Source of the DNA: Chaetorhynchus papuensis
Taxonomy: Eukaryota > Chordata > Aves > Passeriformes > Rhipiduridae
Reading direction: 5' to 3'
Length of the DNA stretch: 64,000 nucleotides
Assembly: GCA_013396525.1 (NCBI GenBank)
Contig: VWYX01000384.1
Span: 124,001 to 188,000 of the forward strand
Shown one piece after another: positions 51,401 through 61,400 of this stretch; position 1 is the first letter of the stretch; each line of letters opens with the position of its first letter. The translations under genes and the position numbers were made by a program. A model generated the notes under the pieces. It was not told the origin of the DNA, searched no databases, and was given only the letters and a program-made list of their open reading frames with translations.

Positions 51401-51619
51401 ATCACAGGACAACATCTCCAGCCTTGTCCCAGCCCTGCTCTGCCCAGCCATGAGCCAGGCCAATGTCCTTTCCCCATCCCCAGGGAAACCTGAGGATACA
51501 GCTGTCCTGGCTCCCCCTGGTCTGCCCTGCTCCTGACTGTGCTGTCCCCAAAACCCCTGCGACTCCCCAGCCCAGGGACCTGCCAGCCCTGCAGTGCCCT
51601 GGCACCATGTGCCCATGGA
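51401..51619. other. C-rich block abutting the CR1
   Basis: About 220 bp are strongly C-rich on the plus strand, with many CCCTG, CCCAGC and GCCCAG words, quite unlike the flanking AT-rich DNA. It begins exactly where the CR1 match ends. It finishes with TGTGCCCATGG followed by AAAGGTG, words that faintly resemble the missing CR1 continuation. It may be sequence inserted into the CR1, a degenerate minisatellite, or unrelated DNA brought next to it. No coding function is recognised. Confidence 0.5.
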
Positions 51620-54600
51620 AAGGTGTAGTGTTGATGTAGAAATAGAAATGTGACAGCTAGAAGCAAACGTTTCTGCTTTACAGATGTCAGAATACAGGCA
51701 GCTATTAATGGTTCTGGCAAAAACTCTAGTTATTAAGTTTATTTTGAATATAAAAGAGACCAGACCCCTACTTAAATTCTTGCCTTCCTTGGTCTCACTC
51801 CTTTTAGAAAAAAATTTTTCTCAAAGATACTTTCTTTAGGACAAAAGAAGTGGATGGCTCATTAAAACCATTCTTTTATTTGTTGCTGGCAATTTGATTT
51901 GTATTTTGTCTTATATTTCTATTTTTTTATGGGAATTTTCTCCAGCTCCCTTCTAATGTTTGACTTATAAGGCATTTTTGCTACATTTTTGTCCCAACTT
52001 GCCCTACATGGCCCATATCTCAGGAGCAACACAAGCAATAACCACCTGCTCTGTCTGTTCTGAATGCTCATATGCAAGTTTGAAGGGCATTCAGCGACTT
52101 GATGAAGCTAAACTTTTTGATTAGAAAATTTCAGGATGAGCATCATTGTTAAAATTATCAGCTTCCACTGGGGACGGAGCCGCAGGCTGGCTTTAAGGTC
52201 TCCTGCAATAAAAAGCGCAATGAACTCATTGTCCTGGCTGCCAAACGCCAGTGTGAGGCCCCTGACAGCATGATGATATCAAACCTCCAAATAAAAGCAA
52301 TTCTCCTGGCAGACTGTGGCTTCCGGCAATGCACATCGCTTGATACAGTCATTAGTTTTTATGCAGTTTTAGAGCAAACATTTTACTAGGAACCCAATTT
52401 TCTTCTGACAGAAGAGACTATTAGGGACCCCAAGCATGACAAGTCTCAAGAGTCCTTCCAACTGGAACAGGCCATTGGCAGAAGGTGATTTGCCATCAAA
52501 GCTATATACATATACCTTGGTTGATTTGAGTATTAACAGAAAAAATGGAAAAAGAGAAGCATCTTGCCTTATCTCCATGGTTAATGCTCATCTTAAAAGT
52601 TTGCAGCAGGGGCTTCTATAAAGGCTAAATTCAGAGGCTGCTTTAGTTTTTGAATAGGAACAGCCTTGAGTTTTGCATTATGCAAGGACAGCTGGCAAAG
52701 CATGTGGGCTGTGAAATAAGCGGGAGGCTTGATAAAATCCATCCTGAAAGAGAAAACAAGGTTAGGAGCAATGAGCTGTGACTGACTAGAGCTGTGGGAG
52801 CTTGAAAACCTTCCCCCCAAATGCAAATGCTTAAGGTTACTTATCTGGATGGTCTGTTGAAGACATTGCACTCTGCAACAGCGCGAAAAGAGAGAAGATG
52901 AAGCTCAGTCCCATCCTTCACTATTCTGCAATGGCCAGAAACCCCAGAAAAGTGCTCAGCTTGCAAAACCAACTCAATTTCTACTGGAGGGGTACTGGAA
53001 TACAAAATGAGCCGTATTCTGTTATCTTAATTTCAATGTATTCTTAATGAAGTTGGTTTTTTTTAAATTAATATATACAAAGTGATAAATTCTCAGATAA
53101 AGAAGTGTTTTAGTTCACCCAGGAGCTCACGTTCTGGCCCTTTGGGATATTGGGCTCCAACAACTGTGCCTCAGAAGAGGCATTTTAGCATTGCACAGTA
53201 TACAGGAGTTTCTGTTAGCTGTTCAAGCCCCAGAAGCCAAAATTAGGTCAGATAACAATTTGTCCAAAGGAGTCTCTTCCTTCAGTAGCCATCCAGTCAT
53301 TGAAAGGACCCAGACATCAAATATTTTTTTTCTAGGTCATTTCTAGAGAACTTTTCTGCACTTCCTATTTATATTACTCTATTTATTGTGATTTTTTTAT
53401 TCCTGAGCTTTATGAGGTCTCTGAAATCTATTAACAATTTCTCTCTTAGATTTGATGAAGATGAATAAGGAAAAGATGATTTTGTCTCACCCAATATCTT
53501 CCTGAAGTATGTCCTAGAGATATAATGTACAAAAAACCTGCCCCCCGAACCCAGACACCATATTTATTTAGGATCAGATGGAAAAGATGGATTTAATGCA
53601 AATGTAGTAAAAATTCTCAAATCTTAAACACTTTTAAGTATTTTGTCAGTAATGTGGTAGATAATAAAAGACAAAGAGACTTTTTTCCTCTTTCTTGTGG
53701 AGATTGTATTTATCACCTCAGCTTACCCTAGCACTGTTGGTATTAGCTAGATATAACATTGTTGTCCTGATTAAATAATTAGATTGCAATCAGACGAGCT
53801 AACCTCACAAAAAAAAATTAGGTGGAATGGATAAAGATGTGACATGAAGTAAAAATCAACCCTGATAGATTGACAAAATGCTAGAATAAAATAACAAACA
53901 AAATTAACTTAATTAACCTTCAGGGGAATAATAAAAGCAGGGTGATTTCATGTGTTAAATAGCGCGTTACATTATTAAGCTTTGACGTTGTTTGGTGAGT
54001 GATCCCTTACATGAACAATTTTACAGAAGCCAGGAGCTTCCCTGTATACTGGGGGTTATTCAGTCATTTGTAGTAAAGTTTATTTTGCAAGTCATTCTAA
54101 TGGTTTCAAAGTTACTTCTCAAGTTATGCTGCAAGTAAATTGTCTTTCAATAAGAGGTACATAATCGATCATTGTTCATAGCAAGATTTAATTCATGGGA
54201 GAAAAAAATTCCTGAAATTGTTTTTGGCTTGCTTGGGGAACTTCTGGAGAATGCTAAATGTATTTCTTTGCAGAGATACTGTGAAAATAGTCAAGATGAA
54301 TAGACACAGTATAGTCACAAGTCAAGGAGCCACAATACAGATGCCAAAGATCTGTGTGAGCAGATGTTAAATGGTACACGGGGCCCAGACCAGGTCAAAA
54401 GCTGGAAGCATGACGTGCTGAAAACAGGCATATATGGGAAGGTGCTGCTTTGAGCTTCTAACTCAGCTAAATACTGAGCTAGATCTGACACAGGACCTGC
54501 ATCTTCCCACAGTGAGGTGTGATAGTATCAGTGAGGTAATCAATTGCATTTTCTCTCAGAAAGGAATATCTTCTGACTTTTGCTGAGTTTCTATCAGAAC

Positions 54601-56277
54601 GTTTAATCTCTACTCTGCAAGAGAAAAAGCTTTCTATCATAAACCTCTGAAAAGATATAAACTTTTAAAAAGTTTTTTCAAAAGTGATTGTGCTTTATAT
54701 GAATGCTTTAGGGAAACCATGTGGAAAGATACATTTTTATTAAGCTGAGATTGATTAATCCCTACCAGAGAAGAATGGAAGTGGTAGATAGTGACAGTAT
54801 TAAAAAATAAACTGAACCAACTCACCAAAGAAATACGTCATGGTTGAAAGACAAAGGCAATTTCTAAGTATTTTCTCATTCCAGGAATAATGGAAGGACA
54901 TGAGCAAGGTAGATTAGACTTGATTAGATTGCGTGACTTTGGAAAATATAGAGGAGATTTGTAAAATATAAATACATGAAAGTTGACAATGGCATTTGGT
55001 ACTTATTTAGGATAAAATCTTGCCTATAAGAAATCTGCCCTTTAATCTGTGCTGTTTAATTGGAAGAATATATTTTTTAAATGCCTACAATACAGAAAAG
55101 TGTTTTTAAAGAAGACCTGTAATTTCATGTAATGACTTTAGCCTAATTTCACAGTATGACAAAAGCCATTTTTTTCTCTCATATGGAGTTCCTGTTGAAT
55201 TCAATAGGGTACATAAGAACATTCCCAAAAGCAAATTCTGACAATTGGAATAATTATCTCTTAAAGTAATGGACAGTTGCAAGCCAAATGACTAAACCGC
55301 TGTGAGGATTTCTCATATTCGCTTAGGAAAAATTTCCAAAGAGCTATTTAGAAATTATTTTTCATTTTATAAAACAACATGAAACAACATGTCGCTTTTA
55401 GAATTTATGGAACAGTGGATTTGAATATTCACACAGTAATCTGTACACTTCCAAATGTCTTCTACTCTAGTCAAAAAAGCCCGAGAGAAACTACCCCTGC
55501 ACCAACATCAGCACTCTGGCTGCTTGCACTGCACTTGTCCATAAAATTCACTGCAACCCACACCTTGCTGATCTGATGGTGATCTCATGGCTACAGATCA
55601 GGTGAGAGCCACATCTACAGAAAAGTGAAAAATAGTTTCGGCATTATTGAACAGAAGTTCAGTATCTTTCCTCAGAGCATGATCCTTCTTTTGCTTAAGT
55701 ATCTGAAAAAGTGTCCAAACCTTTAGCCTTTTCTTTTTTCTATCAACACCTTTCCTTTTAGTTTTATCTTGGTGGCAACTGTTCCGAAGGTTGAACTGTA
55801 CATATGGAATTTTCTACGTTTTTCAAACTCTTCGTATTAATAAGAATATACCACAGATTTAAGCAGTTAAATAAGCAGAAGAAGTGTGCCAGCATGAAAA
55901 TATAGAGGCATACAATCCCAGTCTGCTGAACACACTGACAGGTTTTCTCTTGAGTAGTCAGAGCAGCTGTTACAGAAAGAGACATTTTCATGGATTTTGT
56001 GAGATTTTGATGTGTTGATGTGTTCTGTATTAAGAGCAAATATTGCTCTGTATGAAGAACAAGTATTATTTTGACATTCAAATTTATTAATTACTTTTTA
56101 CTAAATACGTATAATGCCCATTGATTTTTCAGAAAGTTATACAAAAGCTTACAGCAGGTTTATGATATCTGACAGAGGACCAATAAACAACAACAAGAAC
56201 AAAAAGAAAAACAACAAAACTCAACCTATCTATCTCCATCGGTACAGAAAAATTTTCAAAAGGTGTCTATGACATCC
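51620..56277. other. Gene-free unique DNA with enhancer-like patches
   Basis: No gene or transposon is supported. Stretches at about 52150-52350 and 52640-52870 look compositionally balanced and word-rich and may be conserved non-coding elements; see findings. A small CpG-containing patch (TAGCGCGTTAC and TTTGACGTTG) lies at 53960-53990 within otherwise AT-rich DNA. Confidence 0.55.
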
Positions 56278-56391
56278 TTGGTAAGTTAATTTCTCTACCA
56301 CCCCCAAAAGACACAAATTTTTAAAATCATCAGCTTGGTGAGTTCATTTCTCTACCACCCCCAAAAGAGACAAATTTTTAAAATCATCAGT
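56278..56391 (+). repeat. 57-bp tandem duplication
   Basis: Two head-to-tail copies of a 57-bp unit lie at 56278-56334 and 56335-56391. Both contain the core TTTCTCTACCACCCCCAAAA and the end TTTTTAAAATCATCAG. They differ at about four positions (for example GTAAG/GTGAG, TTAAT/TTCAT, AGACAC/AGAGAC), so the duplication is not brand new. The unit is not part of a recognised transposon or gene. Confidence 0.93.
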
Positions 56392-58277
56392 ATTGTCACT
56401 CCCTCACTATTTGGCATAGACATAAAACATATAGCTGTCCTTCTGGACCTGTGTATACCCCAAAGAGAGTCAAAGTTCATTTTTATCCCTGTCCATGATG
56501 TGGGGACTGCTAGTAACACAACCTGTGTCTGAAGAAATTCTAACATCTACAAATGAGTTTCTCATGATCAGTGGAAGCTGGGAGAAATATCTTCCGTTGT
56601 TTACAGATTTTGGAAAAGACATTGTTTCAGGAATTATTAAATAGTTAAAATGCAAAACTGATTTCTGGCTAATATTATGCAAGAAACCTAGAAACTGTAG
56701 CTACAGAAAAACATACAATGGACAACTTAAGACCTTAGGGGTATAGTGGAGTTCTTTAAAAGTGGAGTTTTCACTGTTGTATCACTGAAGACAGGAGGGA
56801 AGTAAGAACAAGGAGTGTTTTCTTGTTTCAGCATTGCTTTTAGATTCCTTTCTTTCCATCTGTTTTTCTCTCTCAATATCCTTTCAATAGAAAGGTTTTT
56901 CCACAATCCATGAACTGCTCATAATGTCTGCAGCTTTCATTGTGTCTACAGATTGTGCAATGGAGCTTGTATCAAGCAGACTATGTCCAAAAATTTGCCC
57001 TATGTATGACTCTACCTGTTCTTTTGTGTAAGAGCCAGTCCTTTGTATTCATATAGACTCCCTTTTCACAGTGTCAGCCAGCAAATCTCAGTAATAATTA
57101 AAATGACAGTCGATTTCACCAGACACATACCTGAGGGGTCTATGGGAATGTCACATATAAAAATATCCTGAGTTTGCTCCTAAATCTTTGAACTTTCAAG
57201 CTGACCTCAAACTCCCAGCCCATTATGAGCTGAGTTTTGTGTTCACCTGTCCCTTTGTCACGCTGTTCTCTTGATTGTCCTGCACTGTCACAACAGCAAG
57301 GAAAGGGGCAATACTGTAAATACCCAGGAGCTTAATGGCTTCTTAGGACAAAAGCAATTTGCTTCTCCAACAGTAAACTCTACCAACGGTCTGAGAATTC
57401 TAGAATTATTTTCCAGATGATGGGAATAATTTAATATCTCAAACTGAGTGGTTCAGATGACAGGTATTTCCTTCCCTCCACTGTCAAATGGCATTTCAGT
57501 TGATATGCAGGTTCATCTTTCTGCAGAAAGAAATCATTCTTACAGTAACAGTTCAATGAGCAGAGACAAATATTATACATTTTGTAGGTTATAAAGATTT
57601 CTGTATTTTTTAAAGCACTTGCTTCCCTGAGAAAGAAATCTAAGCAGAGCAATGATTGAAAGATCATTCAGAATAAGCACAAATAGATTACTTAAATGCT
57701 ATATCCCTTCTTTGGGATGATGCTGTAAAAAGGGAGAGAATAGAACTACTGTGGTTATCTTGCAAGGCTGACGTGTGAGAATATAATTTTCTTTCCCAAT
57801 TTAAACTTAAAAATTTGGAGGACATAGGAGAGGTCAGTACTTGCAGCTCCTGACTTTTCCTTGGCCCTGCTGAGCACATCTCTAATACACTGTTGATTCT
57901 TAATTTAGAGTTTACAGCCCAGAACTTGATCTTCTACCTTGGGCAAATCTCTTGCTCGGTGCCTCTCTGTCCTTCTGCTGAAGGGCGAGAACTTTGTGTT
58001 TGGACAAATATTAATGATGTATAACAGTTAATCTAAATCATGCTGTAAAATTCTTTAGAAGAAATTGTATATTCACCACACAGTTTCCTGTAGGGAGAGT
58101 CATCTCTCCAAGGACTTCACCCAAACTGGTGTGGTGTTCAGACTGACAGAGTACAGGGCACTTCTTGCACTGGCTGGGCTACTATATATTTAAGGAAAAC
58201 CAGCACATTTTGGACAGTTGCAGGAATATGTAACATTGTTGCTGTTTAACACAGTAGCTCACCAAACCGACTATCTG
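56392..58277. other. Gene-free unique DNA
   Basis: No gene or repeat supported. Frames are under 80 codons. The region ends at the CR1 tail. Confidence 0.65.
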
Positions 58278-58440
58278 AGAATCACAGAATCATGGAAAGG
58301 TCTGGGCTGGAAGTGACCTTTGATCATCTCGTTCCAACCTCCTTGCCATGAGTAGGGAGGGCACCTACCAGATCAGCTTGTCCAGGGCCCTGTCCAGCCT
58401 GGCCTTGAACACTTCCAGGGACCTTCTCTCTGTTCCATTG
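58278..58440 (-). mobile_element. CR1 LINE 3' fragment, minus orientation
   Basis: Read on the plus strand, the copy starts with the reverse-complement CR1 tail (AATCACAGAATCATGGAAAG), then GGGCTGGAAGTGACCTTTGA, TCATCTCGTTCCAACCTCCT, TTGCCATG, and CCAGCCTGGCCTTGAACACT with TCCAGGGACCTTCTCT. This is the usual order of a CR1 3' end in reverse. It is strongly 5'-truncated, with no coding capacity. It overlaps in consensus with the plus-strand copy at 51161-51400, so the two form a diverged inverted pair about 7 kb apart. The inner boundary near 58440 is approximate. Confidence 0.88.
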
Positions 58441-61400
58441 AGTTCTCCTGGGTGCCTTAGAGTCAGTGGGACATGGGGCTGCCCTGTGGTTCAGCTGACA
58501 GGTGGTGAAGGGCTGGAGGCAACATTCTGCACAGCTGAGCCCAAGCTCGGGATCCTGTGCAAGGAGATGAGGCACAGCTCCTCATCCCTGGGTCCCACAG
58601 GCTCCCAGCTTCTGACAGACACAAAGCTGGGTTCCTATGGGGTTCCTGCACATGGACAGAAGGAAGGACTGCACTCTTATTTGGGTTCTGAGGGCTTCAG
58701 CAAACCTACCACCTCACCTTGGGGATATATTGCAATTTGCAGTAAAAGCCATGTAACCCAAGGGTATGCACACAGACTTTCACAGGTGATAGAAAGCACC
58801 TTTTGTTTTAATCTTTGTCTACTTATTTGATTCAATAGAGGGGTTTTATAAGTTTTGTTTGTTTAAAAGTGTCTCCTCCATCTTCTCAAAGGGACAGCTT
58901 CTATTTATGCACAATTTCCATAGTAATCATGGATATTTTGGAAGGGGTAAGAATAGTAAAAAGCAAGCTTTTTAATGTTTTTTGAAATAGTTAGCTACTG
59001 ACCTTCCAGGGATCCTCATTTCATCAATAAATTGTTTCAGCAGTAACTCTTAGAAGTTTAAAGATAAATCCATATTGTAGATAAATCCTACATAAGAGGG
59101 AATAGAATTACAGAAGGATGTAGAGTACCTTTTAAAACTAGTTGTCTTTGTTCAGTTTGGCATAGGAGTGAAAAAATACCAATCTCAGGTTTATTTAAAA
59201 GGAAGCTGTGTCATTTAGATCAAATAATTTAAATTCGTTGAGCCTTTTGTCTCTCTTTTAATTGAAAAATATCAGTAGCCTTCATAGGCTGATGAACATT
59301 GGCAATTCACTCATTCAAGTTATTATGGTTAACAGCAATATCTTTCCTTCAAAAATCACTATTAAATGTGCCTGGGGATCTTGGGACTGACTGTGTAGCT
59401 AGAGGGAAGGACTTTTCCTGGCTGAACAAATGCCAGGGGCTGGAGATGTCCCTTCCACGGAATGAGCTTTCTGAGGAGAGGTTAATTCATGAGCAGGGAG
59501 AGTTTTACAGCCACAAGTCAGCCCCAACTCAGGAGTCTAAAGCCAAAGCTGACAGACACGGTGATGCAGACAAAAAAATATAAATTTAATATTCTAATCC
59601 AGAAGAGCAAATTACGATTCATGTTTGCCTGCAGAAGAAGGAATGCTTCATATATTGCACAATTTAACTTTATTGAAAAATACATCAGTGATTTCAATTT
59701 ATAAAAGCAATTTCAATTCAAGTATCAGTGCCTAAGCAAAACTTCAGATTTGGCCCATCACTTCCACATGAATACTGAGTTAAGCTTTCCAAGAGCTCTT
59801 TTTTTAAACCTTTCTATCCAGTCCTGAGCAATTTCACAGCATGCTTTTTTTTTTCTTTTAAGGAACTGACCCTTTACATTTAAATTGGGAAGGTACTTTT
59901 AACACACTGCTCTACACTTTGACATTTTAGTGATGAGAGTGCCAAGGGACATTGGCTTTTATTAGAGAAAAACAGCAGCCTTAGAGCCTGGATATGGTTT
60001 TTTCTGGTGTTCCATTTCAGAAAAGTATGCTCATTCTGGCTTAGACATTCTGAAAGCAATTGAGATAGATCACACAAGTGGAAAAAAAAGATGTTAGGCT
60101 GCGTTTCAGCTTTATTTCTTCTACTCTTTTCCTCTCTGTTTTTGCCTGTGCTGTCCAGAAAAGAGACAAGCTCTCCAGGGAAGCTGTGATCTCTAGTCTT
60201 TTCCTAACTCCATAGGGCTTATTTCTTCTGTAGCATGTATTTACCTCATGCTTTTGAAATATTTGAGGTATGTTTTCCTCTGGGATAATGCAGATCTTTT
60301 GCAGTTACAGTTTATTTCAGGAAACCAAAGCAATGCATTCATTTGGATCTCTGACTGATACTCCTGACTGTTTTCTGGTGGGAACAGTAGATTAGAAAGG
60401 TGAATCCAAGAAAGCAGGTAAATAAGACTGAGAAATAGTGGCTCGAATATGCTCCAACTTGATTCAATGCTTCCTGCCTTAATTGCGTGCCATTTGAAAG
60501 AAAACAAAACAAAAATCTGTATTCTGCCCTAAATGGTAGCATAAATTGTATGAGGGCTTCATAACAAGTGATCACCATCCCATGACTGTTCTGGTGGATC
60601 CTGTGCATCCGAGGATGCAGTGATCTGCACACACTTGCTCTGTGAACATCTAAAATCTACGTGTATACATGAGTGTGACTTGCATTGGCTAAATTAAAAA
60701 CTCAGCATAACTGAGTTTTACTGAGTTTCAGTAACATTTCAGGACTAGCTTTGAGGCGTTCCATAGAAGAAAGTTCATCAGCCCTTGAAAAGTTCCACAT
60801 CCCTTTTCAGTGTGAGAGAGGAGGATTCTGCTGTACACCTTTTCAGAAAAGATCACTAAATTACAAGTGACATTTCCCTTGTTGTTTGAATGATGAGATA
60901 TTCCTGTTACCTGTAACCAATATTTTGAAAACCAGCTTCTTTATTACAAAGCTCTTCTGTCTCTCTTCTGCACTTTCAAAAGCAAGCTGCAAACATACAC
61001 CTGTTTGCTGTCATAAGTCAATAGGAACAGGAGATGCCTTTTAATTCTAATTTTTATTAAGTTTTATAGTAAAGAATGGAGAGGGAAATCTTAAATGTTT
61101 ACTCCATAATTGATTTTATAGGCTATGCAGTCAGAGGAATAATAATTTATTTTAAAAGACGTATCACATAAGGTCAGTAACAATTTTCCATAGCTGAAAC
61201 TAAAGCAATTAATAACAACAATTTAAATAAGTAAGTTAATCATGTGTGAAGAAGTTCTTCTACCATTTGACACATGGATTAGTGTCATTTCACTCAGGAG
61301 GCATGTTACTGTGGGACCAACTACACTACAGTTATTCCCTGTTGTGCATTACCCTTGTCGGCAAAAAACAAAATATTCAAACACTTTGATACAAAAACAC

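Noticed and set aside
51160..51720. 186-codon minus-strand frame, the longest in the window
   Set aside because: It runs antisense through a CR1 fragment and a C-rich block, has no recognised domain, and is explained by the lack of stop codons in G-rich DNA.
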